From the NCBI GenBank assembly GCA_016844485.1, contig JAENIZ010000066.1, positions 1-6,820 of the forward strand: 6,820 nucleotides of DNA, read 5' to 3'. The position numbers and the translations under genes are program-made. Each line of letters opens with the position of its first letter. Within the stretch, counting starts at the first letter, position 1. The notes under the pieces are model-generated. The model was not told the origin of the DNA. It saw nothing but the letters and a program-made list of their open reading frames with translations, and searched no databases. Positions 1 to 6,479 of this stretch are shown in pieces. The stretch comes from Gammaproteobacteria bacterium (GTDB lineage: Bacteria > Pseudomonadota > Gammaproteobacteria > Eutrophobiales > Eutrophobiaceae).

Positions 1-1437
1 CAAACGGGCAAGTTGTCTGCCCGCCCCAGTCAGATGTCCATCTGCATCTATTGCCCTGAGTTCAGTTAACAAGCGCAATCCGTCATTGATATAACGCGTA
101 TCTGGTTTATCAATGAATGGAAATTCCCTGATGTCTCCAAGTTCCAATGCCTTCATCTGCAGGATGACGGATGCCAGGTTTGTGCGCAGGATCTCGGCAT
201 CAGTGTAGAGTGGTCTTGTGACAAAATCCTCATTCGCATAGAGGCGAATACAAATCCCTGCCGCAACCCGGCCACAGCGTCCTTTGCGCTGTTCTGCAGA
301 GGACTGTGATATCTTTTCGATTGGAAGTTGTTGCACCTTGCTGCGACGGCTATACCGGCTGATGCGCGCAAAACCCCTGTCGATAACATAGTGAATACCC
401 GGGATCGTCAGCGATGTCTCGGCTACATTCGTGGCTAAAACAATATGCCGCCGTTTGTGTGGTTTGAAGATTCTGGACTGTTGTGCCGTATCCAAACGGG
501 CATATAAAGGTAAAATATCAGTATCGGAGAATTTCTGCCTGTTCAAAAAACGGGCCGTTTCATGGATCTCCCGTTCACCTTCAAGAAATATCAGAATATC
601 ACCATGACTCTCCATTGATAATTCCCTGATCGCAGCAAGCAACGCCGTATCATTTATTGTGTCATCCTCCTGTGCGTCCTCATCAATCGGTCTGTGACGG
701 ACCTCGACAGAATAAGTACGGCCCGAGACTTCGATGACAGGCGCGTTACCAAAATGTTCCGAGAAGCGTTTAACGTCTATCGTTGCGGAGGTGATAACAA
801 CCTTGAGATCAGGACGTTCAGGCAAAAGCTGTTTCAGATAGCCCAGAATAAAATCGATATTCAGGCTGCGTTCATGTGCCTCATCGATAATCAGGGTATC
901 ATAGGCTTCCAGTTTGCGATCATGTTGCAATTCAGCAAGCAAAATACCATCCGTCATCAGTTTGATGTATGTTTTATGTGACGTTTTATCGGTATGCCGG
1001 ATCTTGAATCCCACTGCCGCACCTAATGCTGTTGCAAGCTCCTCAGCTATACGTATCGCAACAGCTTTCGCTGCAATGCGGCGTGGCTGGGTGTGGCCAA
1101 TCTGTCCATTGATCCCCCTGCCAATAGATAAACAAAGTTTGGGAAGTTGGGTCGTCTTGCCGGAGCCGGTTTCACCGCAGACGATCACTAGCTGATGCTG
1201 CTGAATCATCTCTCTGATGTCATCGAGCCTGGCATGTATAGGCAGATCACCTGAAAACCTGACAACCGGGCAAGCTGCGATTCTGGCCTGGTTACGATCC
1301 ATGGCCTGTTTTATTTGCTTGCGCAAGGATTCAAAGTTCTGTGTTGCGGACGATTGGATGGCCTGTAATTGACTTAACAACCGCCTCTGATCACGCAGCA
1401 TGCACTGTGCAATCTGTTGTTTGAATTTGTCTGGCAT
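1..1437 (-). CDS. hrpA: ATP-dependent RNA helicase HrpA, N-terminal 479 residues (3' end outside window)
   Basis: DEAH-box (superfamily 2) helicase that hydrolyses NTP to remodel RNA or RNA-protein complexes in the cytoplasm; in E. coli HrpA is linked to mRNA processing and rescue of stalled ribosomes. The frame is open from the ATG at 1437 to the window edge with no frameshift. Seen motifs: GETGSGKT (Walker A) at residues 88-95, GHTQPRR just after it, DEAH at 185-188, SAT at 217-219, TNVAETS, and QRKGRCGR (motif VI) at 383-390. The next stretch, from ILRTNLASVILQM onward, matches the start of the helicase-associated region. The N-terminal extension with MLRD before the helicase core, and GRGI-GQIGHTQPRR, favour HrpA over the shorter HrpB. 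E. coli HrpA is about 1300 residues, so roughly two thirds is missing at the left edge. The start is supported by a GGAG ribosome binding site (1441-1444), unusually close at 3 bases from the ATG, and by N-terminal alignment to E. coli HrpA. It is transcribed divergently from the phosphatase gene. Confidence 0.95.
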   Translation of the reverse strand, partial: MPDKFKQQIAQCMLRDQRRLLSQLQAIQSSATQNFESLRKQIKQAMDRNQARIAACPVVRFSGDLPIHARLDDIREMIQQHQLVIVCGETGSGKTTQLPKLCLSIGRGINGQIGHTQPRRIAAKAVAIRIAEELATALGAAVGFKIRHTDKTSHKTYIKLMTDGILLAELQHDRKLEAYDTLIIDEAHERSLNIDFILGYLKQLLPERPDLKVVITSATIDVKRFSEHFGNAPVIEVSGRTYSVEVRHRPIDEDAQEDDTINDTALLAAIRELSMESHGDILIFLEGEREIHETARFLNRQKFSDTDILPLYARLDTAQQSRIFKPHKRRHIVLATNVAETSLTIPGIHYVIDRGFARISRYSRRSKVQQLPIEKISQSSAEQRKGRCGRVAAGICIRLYANEDFVTRPLYTDAEILRTNLASVILQMKALELGDIREFPFIDKPDTRYINDGLRLLTELRAIDADGHLTGAGRQLARL

Positions 1438-1471
1438 TATCTCCAACTATCCATTAAATGATTGAATTTTT

Positions 1472-1500
1472 ATCTCATAATCAACAATTTATTTTGTAAA
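1472..1500 (-). promoter_or_regulatory. candidate sigma70-type promoter for hrpA
   Basis: On the minus strand TTTACA (1495-1500, five of six bases of the -35 consensus) is followed after 17 bases by TGAGAT (1472-1477, three of six of the -10 consensus). This would give a short leader of about 28 bases ahead of the hrpA ATG. The -10 is poor and the spacer is AT-rich, so chance matches are expected. Confidence 0.3.
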
Positions 1501-1548
1501 ATGCATGGCGACTGGTAGGATGTCCATCACTGATTTGTGCATGTTTTG

Positions 1549-1578
1549 TTATTATCAGGGATATATTGTGGATAAAAT
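1549..1578 (+). promoter_or_regulatory. weak candidate promoter for the PP2C-FGE gene
   Basis: TAAAAT at 1573-1578 matches five of six -10 bases, with TTATTA at 1549-1554 (three of six) 18 bases upstream. It would leave a leader of roughly 50 bases. No better sigma70 pair is visible between 1500 and 1637. The remainder of this 200-base divergent spacer (1438-1637) holds no ORF or RNA gene that I can recognise. Confidence 0.22.
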
Positions 1579-1637
1579 ACTATCTTCAGGTAAAAGGTCA
1601 TTTTTACTCAAATAAACCTATGAAATTATAAGCATAA

Positions 1638-3644
1638 ATGGCCCTTAGTTTCGAACTCGCAGGCGCCCAGACCGACGGCGCACGTGAATATCAGGAAGAT
1701 GCATTCCTGATTACACATCTTACCGGCGCAGACGGTAAGCCAAGTGCCTTGGTCATTGTAGCAGACGGTATGGGCGGCCATGCCGCAGGCAATGTCGCCA
1801 GTAATATGGCGGTACAGGCCTTCAATAAACACGTAACAAGCAATTATCCAACAGATACCCTCTCTGAAGTCCTCACCGCAGCAGTCCTTAAGGCTAATAA
1901 TTCCATTGCTGAAACTGTCAAGGAGACCCCGGCACTTGAAGGTATGGGCTGTACCATGGTTGCCGCCCTGTTTGAAAAGGGAAATATATGGTGGGCCAGC
2001 GTTGGCGATAGCAACCTTTACCTCATGCGTAACAGAGAACTGCAAAAGATCAACGCTGATCACAGCTATGGCGGGTTCCTTGACAGAATGGCAGCCGCAG
2101 GAACTCCGGTCGATGCCGAACCCGGCCTCGCGAGAAATATGCTGATGAGCGCGGTTACCGGATCAGATATCTCCGATATTGATTGTCCACTAAGCCCCTT
2201 GCAGTTGCAGGCAGGTGACAAAATTCTTGTTTCGAGCGACGGGCTTGACACCCTCAGCGACGGAAAAATTATTCAATATACAGACTGGTCTGATTCACCC
2301 AAGGAATGCGCAGATGCACTGTTAAATGCAGTCGAAGAAGCAGGGATGCCGAAACAGGATAATACGACTGTCATCGTCATCAATGTCATAGATAAGGAAG
2401 GAGCAGCTGCCGCACCACCTTCACCACCTGAGCCAGAAGAAGATGATGAAGACATCACTGATAGAACAGGTGCTGCACAAGCCGCTGCCACGGCTGCCAG
2501 AATTTCAGCCGCCGCAGACTCCGCCCAGGCGGCAATGCCTGAAATCCCCAAGGCACAAGAAATTAAGGACAGAACGGAGAGTAAAACCGGGTTGATGATG
2601 GGGATTGCCGCAGGGGTGGTCATTGTTATCGCTGTCGCAGGGTTCCTTATGTTTGGCGGGAAGAAGACCGGGGCGCCCGATATAACTGAACCCATGCAAA
2701 TTACCGAGACAGAGGAAATGGAAGCACCTGTTGAAGGGGAAAGCGTGGCTGAAACAACATCAGAAATTGAGGGAGAAACAAAAGTAGAAGCAGAACCGGA
2801 ACCAGTGACGGGGGAAGAAACGGAAACACCTGTTGAACCTGCTGCAAAAACAGCTGCAATACCAAAGCCCGAAATCAAACCAGAATCAAAGCCAGAAATA
2901 ACAGTGACTGCCGGTAAGGAATTTCACGATGCACTCAAAGACGGTGGATCAGGCCCGGAAATGCTTTGGCTACCCGCCGGGACATTTGAAATGGGCAGCC
3001 CGGGCTCATCCAGTGCCACTGATGAACGGCCACGCCATACTGTGAAGATTAATAAATTTGCAATCAGTAAACATGAAGTAATGTTTGCTGAATACGACAA
3101 ATTTGCCAATGCCACCAAGCGTAAACTGCCGGATAGTTTGTATATGGATCGTGAGACCCATCCGGTCATATTCGTGTCCTGGGATGATGCTTATTACTAT
3201 ATGAAGTGGCTGTCCGAACAAACGGGTAAAAAGTACCGCCTGCCTACCGAGGCCGAATGGGAGTATGCCGCCTCGGGTGGAGCTATTTCCCCATTCTGGT
3301 GGGGGTTTAATGAAGAATCCGCCAAGGCCCATTGTTTCGGATGTGGTAGCCAGTTTGACCCCCGCAAGCCTACTAAAGTTGGAAGTTTTGCTTCCAATCA
3401 ATTTGGAGTTTATGACACAGCCGGTAATGTGGCCGAATGGGTACAGGACTGCTGGCATGATAATTATGAGGGCGCACCCACTAACGGCGGTGTCTGGGAA
3501 GGCGGAGATTGTTCCCTGCGTATAGCACGGGGTGGTTCATACAACAGCCCGCAACAATCAATCAGGAGAACGAAGCGGGACAAATTTACATCTGATGCGG
3601 GAAATGATCTCATCGGGATCAGGATCGTCAGAGAAGCCGATTAG
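1638..3644 (+). CDS. transmembrane PP2C-type Ser/Thr phosphatase fused to a C-terminal FGE-sulfatase-like domain
   Basis: 668 residues. Residues 1-250 form a PP2C (PPM) metal-dependent protein phosphatase: REYQEDAF at 16-23, ADGMGGHAAG at 42-51 (metal ligand D43), ASVGDSNLYL at 120-129, SSDGLDTLSDG at 199-209 (D201) and DNTTVIVI at 241-248 (D241). A charged and Ala-rich linker (251-317) leads to one hydrophobic helix at about 318-339. An acidic, Pro/Glu/Thr-rich linker (about 342-436) follows, then an FGE-sulfatase (SUMF1-like, C-type-lectin-like fold) domain at about 440-668 with WLPAGTFEMGS, YRLPTEAEWEYAA, FGVYDTAGNVAEWVQDCW and ARGGSY. There is no signal peptide, so the phosphatase should be cytoplasmic and the FGE domain periplasmic. 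The catalytic Cys pair of true formylglycine-generating enzymes is absent after RGGSY, so I infer a ligand-binding or structural role. TAA lies directly before the ATG in frame, fixing the start; there is no clear Shine-Dalgarno. No partner kinase is in the window, and the protein target is unknown. Confidence 0.93.
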   Translation: MALSFELAGAQTDGAREYQEDAFLITHLTGADGKPSALVIVADGMGGHAAGNVASNMAVQAFNKHVTSNYPTDTLSEVLTAAVLKANNSIAETVKETPALEGMGCTMVAALFEKGNIWWASVGDSNLYLMRNRELQKINADHSYGGFLDRMAAAGTPVDAEPGLARNMLMSAVTGSDISDIDCPLSPLQLQAGDKILVSSDGLDTLSDGKIIQYTDWSDSPKECADALLNAVEEAGMPKQDNTTVIVINVIDKEGAAAAPPSPPEPEEDDEDITDRTGAAQAAATAARISAAADSAQAAMPEIPKAQEIKDRTESKTGLMMGIAAGVVIVIAVAGFLMFGGKKTGAPDITEPMQITETEEMEAPVEGESVAETTSEIEGETKVEAEPEPVTGEETETPVEPAAKTAAIPKPEIKPESKPEITVTAGKEFHDALKDGGSGPEMLWLPAGTFEMGSPGSSSATDERPRHTVKINKFAISKHEVMFAEYDKFANATKRKLPDSLYMDRETHPVIFVSWDDAYYYMKWLSEQTGKKYRLPTEAEWEYAASGGAISPFWWGFNEESAKAHCFGCGSQFDPRKPTKVGSFASNQFGVYDTAGNVAEWVQDCWHDNYEGAPTNGGVWEGGDCSLRIARGGSYNSPQQSIRRTKRDKFTSDAGNDLIGIRIVREAD

Positions 3645-3650
3645 ACAGAT

Positions 3651-3938
3651 TTAACCGTCACTGTGGCCCAGATCTTTATCCGGTGCAATTTGATCACGCA
3701 CCCGCTGTTTTATCTCTTTCGATTCCGGAAATCTGCCTTCCTTCTTCCTTGAAAATACAGTTACGCCGTCCAGCCGGATCTCAAATATTCCCCCTTTCCC
3801 TGGCACCAGCGCCACTTCGCCAAGTTCATCGGTAAATGTCATTAATAACTCCTGTGCCATCCAGGTGGCGCGCAGGATAAACCGGCACTGTGTGCAATAT
3901 TCGATTTCCAGACGGGGGGAATTTTTCCTGGCAACCAT
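3651..3938 (-). CDS. SelW/Rdx-family small redox protein (CxxC form)
   Basis: 95 residues, the usual size for the bacterial SelT/SelW/SelH (Rdx) family with a thioredoxin-like fold. Visible features are the redox motif YCTQC (C15, C18) at the end of the first strand, then RATWMAQELL, the GKGGIFEIRLDG segment (about 47-58), and a C-terminal tail with GRFPESKEIKQRVRD and DLGHSD, typical of proteobacterial members. The motif is Cys-X-X-Cys, not Cys-X-X-Sec, and no in-frame TGA is read. The substrate of these bacterial proteins is not established; a thiol-redox role is inferred from the fold. The chosen ATG is the only plausible start before the conserved LEIEYC strand; its ribosome binding site is weak. 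The stop lies 6 bases from the stop of the phosphatase gene on the other strand, and the 5' end is 53 bases from the divergent Tyr-rich gene. Confidence 0.9.
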   Translation of the reverse strand: MVARKNSPRLEIEYCTQCRFILRATWMAQELLMTFTDELGEVALVPGKGGIFEIRLDGVTVFSRKKEGRFPESKEIKQRVRDQIAPDKDLGHSDG

Positions 3939-3955
3939 AATGAAAGGTTATTGTC

Positions 3956-3961
3956 TATAGT
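3956..3961 (+). promoter_or_regulatory. candidate -10 element for the Tyr-rich protein gene
   Basis: TATAGT matches five of six -10 bases and would give a leader of about 24 bases. No convincing -35 lies 16-18 bases upstream, where the SelW-like start codon sits. The CTATAG core is palindromic and could also serve the minus strand, so direction is uncertain. Confidence 0.25.
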
Positions 3962-3981
3962 CGTAACAGAATTAATTTGCT

Positions 3982-3985
3982 GAGG
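3982..3985 (+). promoter_or_regulatory. Shine-Dalgarno site that fixes the start of the Tyr-rich protein
   Basis: GAGG ends 6 bases before the ATG at 3992. The in-frame TTG at 3977 would overlap this site and has no ribosome binding site of its own. The ATG also gives a cleaner signal peptide beginning MRIRNK, so ATG 3992 is preferred. Confidence 0.7.
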
Positions 3986-3991
3986 CGCAAC

Positions 3992-5146
3992 ATGAGAATC
4001 CGCAACAAGATTATAGCAGCCTTGCTGTCTGGTGCTTCACTGTCATTTACACCGACAGTAGCAGAAGCGGACACTTTCTTCTCTTTTCAGATAGGCTTTG
4101 ATAGCTTCGACCGCTATTTCAGTCCGTACCGATATGTCTATGCGCCGGTTTATTCTTACGGTTGGCCCGGACCTTATTATTACAACCCTTTCTATAATCC
4201 CATCGCGTATTATTACCCGTATTTCCCTTATCGTTATCCTTATTATGCGTACCATCCGCACCGGCACTACTATAATCACGGCTATTATAATAACTATTAC
4301 AGCTATTACCCGAGCACGTCTATTTATGGGTATTATCCCTACCCCCGTTACTATGCCTATGCTCCGCATGGATATAATGGATATCATGGCCACGGATACC
4401 ATCAAAACGGGCATGGCAACAACCATGGGTACCACGGGTACAATAAGCAGGCCCAATATAACCGCAATAATCAACAGTACGCGGGCAACAACCGCAAGCA
4501 ACTGGCATTAACACCATCTGATGATCAACCCGGACAGTTGCAAAGACCACTCCGGCAGAACTCAGCGCAGCAAAACATTCAGAGTGTATTTAATCCAAAA
4601 CCTGTTCCTCAGAATAACTTTCTGGCTTCCCGGCAACCGCGGCGGCAAGTTACGCAAAATAATACAGTACGTCCGAACTGGAATAATACACGCAACGAAC
4701 AACGCAGTATCGACCAGTCTCGGGATGAGAACATCAGATCAGATAATCTCGCTATCAATCAAAGGACCAGAAGGCCTGCGGAGAATGTAACGCCGGATAC
4801 AATTAACCAACCCGATCTCCGGCAGCAATCCGTCAGGCAACAGAATGTTGGGCAGAATAATGGCCGCTTTAACAATATGCGTAGCAGACGCGATGAGCAA
4901 AAGATATCTTTTCAACAGTATGATGGTTCGACCCGGCAGCGGAATTCTGTAAATCTAAATCAGAGAGTAGAGCGGCCAGATATCAGACAAAATATGTCCG
5001 ATAAACAACAGAAGATAGATCGTTCAGAGAGAAGAAGTGCCCGCAATGAAGAACAGATGAATACGCAGCAGCCGCAACGAAACAACAAGAATGAGGGACA
5101 GAGAAACCGAGCCCTGCAAAGAAACATGCGGATAGCTGACAGATGA
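3992..5146 (+). CDS. exported low-complexity protein: Tyr-rich N-terminal half, Gln/Asn/Arg-rich C-terminal half
   Basis: 384 residues; I do not recognise a named family. Residues 1-26 are a classical Sec signal peptide: basic MRIRNK, a hydrophobic core, and AEA before D27 as the likely signal peptidase I site. The mature protein has two parts. Residues 42-163 contain 41 tyrosines in short clusters (PYYYNPFY, AYYYPYFPY, HGYYNNYYSYY), with Pro and Phe early and 11 histidines between 88 and 148 in a Gly/His/Asn-rich stretch. From about 165 to 384 it is rich in Gln, Asn and Arg with scattered Asp/Glu, strongly hydrophilic, with only one more tyrosine (Y310). There is no cysteine and no second membrane segment. 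Composition suggests an intrinsically disordered, strongly basic periplasmic or secreted protein; surface adhesion, matrix or metal binding are possibilities only. The gene is monocistronic, divergent from the SelW-like gene, and ends in an intrinsic terminator. Confidence 0.85.
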   Translation: MRIRNKIIAALLSGASLSFTPTVAEADTFFSFQIGFDSFDRYFSPYRYVYAPVYSYGWPGPYYYNPFYNPIAYYYPYFPYRYPYYAYHPHRHYYNHGYYNNYYSYYPSTSIYGYYPYPRYYAYAPHGYNGYHGHGYHQNGHGNNHGYHGYNKQAQYNRNNQQYAGNNRKQLALTPSDDQPGQLQRPLRQNSAQQNIQSVFNPKPVPQNNFLASRQPRRQVTQNNTVRPNWNNTRNEQRSIDQSRDENIRSDNLAINQRTRRPAENVTPDTINQPDLRQQSVRQQNVGQNNGRFNNMRSRRDEQKISFQQYDGSTRQRNSVNLNQRVERPDIRQNMSDKQQKIDRSERRSARNEEQMNTQQPQRNNKNEGQRNRALQRNMRIADR

Positions 5147-5152
5147 TATGCC

Positions 5153-5189
5153 ATACACCCCGCACCGGCTTGCAGGGTGTATTATTTTT
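5153..5189 (+). terminator. intrinsic terminator of the Tyr-rich protein gene
   Basis: A perfect 8-bp stem (ATACACCC 5153-5160 with GGGTGTAT 5175-5182) encloses a GC-rich loop and is followed by a T-rich run (5182-5189, TTATTTTT). It starts 6 bases after the TGA at 5144-5146. On the minus strand no T run follows the stem, so it should act mainly on the plus strand. Its T run overlaps the last codons and stop of ampG. Confidence 0.85.
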
Positions 5190-6438
5190 CGTGATTGTGA
5201 TTCAGCCGATCGAGTCCCGGTTTAATCCAGAACAACATGCAAATTCCAGGTAACGCAGTTAGAAAGGTAATAAAAAAGAAATCAGCCCAACCTAACAGTG
5301 CTACCAATTGACCTGACGGTGGTCCTACAAAGACCCTGCCGACAGCGGCCAGGGCAGATAGCAATGCAAACTGCGTTGCGGTATAGCGGTGATTACAGAG
5401 GGCCATCAGCAACGCGACGAATGCCGCCGTCCCCATTCCACCAGCCAGATTCTCCATGGCAATCACAATAACTGCACCGGCATAACTCTTGCCAGATATG
5501 GCGAGGAACATGAATCCCAGATTGGTCAAAGCCTGAAGAAGACCGAACCATAATAATGCGTTAAATAATCCAATACGGATCATCAGCCCACCACCTAACA
5601 GGGCGCCCACTACAGTCATGATCAAACCGATCACCTTGTTGATCAGGCCGACATCAGTGAGACTGAATCCTAAATCCGATATCAGGAAAACAGTAGTAAG
5701 AGAACCGGCAAAGGCATCGCCTAATTTATAGAGAACAATAAAAATTAATAATAACCATGCTGAATCACGTTGCAGAAATTCCTGGAAAGGGTTTACAACA
5801 GCTTCACTGAGTGTCGCCGGTGGTTTCGATTCATACCTTATATTTGGACCATAAAAAACACCGGTTATGCCAATAATAAATAGCGCGGAAATTACAAGAA
5901 AGGCTGCCTGCCACCCGATGTGATCCGCCATAATCAACACACCCGCACCAGAGACCAGCATTGCGATACGATAGGCCGAGACAGAGATACCTGCGCCCAT
6001 TCCCCGTTCTTTTCCATTTAATAAATCTGTGCGATAGGCATCGAAGGCAATATCCTGGGAGGCGGACAGGAATGCAATTAATAATGCCAGGAGCCCCATG
6101 ATTTCCAGATCATGATGCGGATCAGATAACGCCATCAACACAATGACAATGATAAGAAACAATTGCGATACCAATATCCAGCTGCGTCGATGATCAAATC
6201 CCGGTGGTGCGTACCGATCCATTAATGGCGCCCACAGGAATTTCAGCACATAGGGTATTTGCGCCAGTGTAAACAGCCCGATTGTTTTAATATTAATATC
6301 TGCGTCCGCCATCCACGCCTGGAGGGTGCTTGCGCACAGTGATAGAGGAAGACCGGAGGAGAACCCCAATAAAAACATAACCGACATACGCCGGTTAAAA
6401 ATATGATCAAAGTAATGTATGTTGGTTATTTTATTCAT
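5182..6438 (-). CDS. ampG: AmpG-type muropeptide permease (MFS)
   Basis: 418-residue inner-membrane transporter that imports anhydromuropeptides (GlcNAc-1,6-anhydroMurNAc peptides) from the periplasm for peptidoglycan recycling; in species with inducible AmpC it also feeds beta-lactamase induction. Hydrophobic segments span nearly the whole length, consistent with about 12 helices. Family motifs line up with E. coli AmpG: LGFSSGLPL (24-32), STLQAWM (37-43), FLWAPLMDRY (67-76), SASQDIAFDAYRTD (125-138), LYKLGDAFAGSLTT (236-249), ENLAGGMGTAAFVALLM (329-345) and ATQFALLSALAAVGRV (354-369). E. coli AmpG is about 490 residues; this one stops after the helix ending at about 404, so the final two E. 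coli helices are absent. The natural C-terminus DRLNHNHEK shows no sign of a frameshift. The start ATG has a weak GAAG-like ribosome binding site 5 bases upstream. No amp or recycling gene is adjacent. Confidence 0.95.
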   Translation of the reverse strand: MNKITNIHYFDHIFNRRMSVMFLLGFSSGLPLSLCASTLQAWMADADINIKTIGLFTLAQIPYVLKFLWAPLMDRYAPPGFDHRRSWILVSQLFLIIVIVLMALSDPHHDLEIMGLLALLIAFLSASQDIAFDAYRTDLLNGKERGMGAGISVSAYRIAMLVSGAGVLIMADHIGWQAAFLVISALFIIGITGVFYGPNIRYESKPPATLSEAVVNPFQEFLQRDSAWLLLIFIVLYKLGDAFAGSLTTVFLISDLGFSLTDVGLINKVIGLIMTVVGALLGGGLMIRIGLFNALLWFGLLQALTNLGFMFLAISGKSYAGAVIVIAMENLAGGMGTAAFVALLMALCNHRYTATQFALLSALAAVGRVFVGPPSGQLVALLGWADFFFITFLTALPGICMLFWIKPGLDRLNHNHEK

Positions 6439-6443
6439 TTGGC

Positions 6444-6472
6444 TTCACGTCTAACGCCGCCCGCGCTACGAT
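6444..6472 (+). promoter_or_regulatory. candidate promoter of the CYTH gene, possibly giving a leaderless mRNA
   Basis: TTCACG (6444-6449, four of six -35 bases) and TACGAT (6467-6472, four of six -10 bases) are separated by exactly 17 bases. The predicted start of transcription is at about 6479, the A of the CYTH ATG. No Shine-Dalgarno is present before that ATG, which agrees with a leaderless message but does not prove it. Confidence 0.35.
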
Positions 6473-6473
6473 A

Positions 6474-6479
6474 TTTATA
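6474..6479 (-). promoter_or_regulatory. candidate -10 element for ampG
   Basis: Read on the minus strand, TATAAA (five of six -10 bases, within an ATATAAATAT tract) lies 35 bases upstream of the ampG ATG and would give a leader of about 29 bases. The best -35 at 17 bases is TTTTCT (three of six). It overlaps the start codon of the divergent CYTH gene. Confidence 0.35.

Noticed and set aside
694..1195. Two plus-strand ORFs opposite hrpA.
   Set aside because: They lie antisense to the conserved helicase core and resemble nothing; they are shadows of hrpA.
1491..1502. Short palindrome ATTTTGTAAAAT in the hrpA/phosphatase spacer as an operator.
   Set aside because: Expected by chance in such AT-rich DNA; no second copy or matching regulator site is visible.
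2273..2878. 201-codon minus-strand ORF opposite the phosphatase linker.
   Set aside because: Ser/Ala/Val-rich mirror of the Glu/Ala/Pro-rich linker; no domain and no start signals. The plus-strand frame is clearly coding.
3525..3641. The FGE-like C-terminus resembles the variable region of diversity-generating retroelement target proteins.
   Set aside because: The codons here are not enriched in AAY at would-be variable sites, and no reverse transcriptase, template repeat or accessory gene is in the window. Only the shared fold explains the resemblance.
3876..3900. Possible selenoprotein, since SelW relatives often use selenocysteine.
   Set aside because: The redox motif is encoded with two ordinary cysteine codons and there is no in-frame TGA.
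3977..3991. TTG at 3977 as the start of the Tyr-rich protein.
   Set aside because: It overlaps the GAGG site that serves the ATG at 3992 and has no ribosome binding site of its own.
4043..4511. Long open frames on both strands inside the Tyr-rich gene, rich in Ile, Val and Met.
   Set aside because: They are the out-of-frame readings of TAT/TAC-rich DNA (giving ATT, ATA, GTA and similar codons). They lack ribosome binding sites and any recognisable domain, while the Tyr-rich frame has a signal peptide, a Shine-Dalgarno and a terminator.
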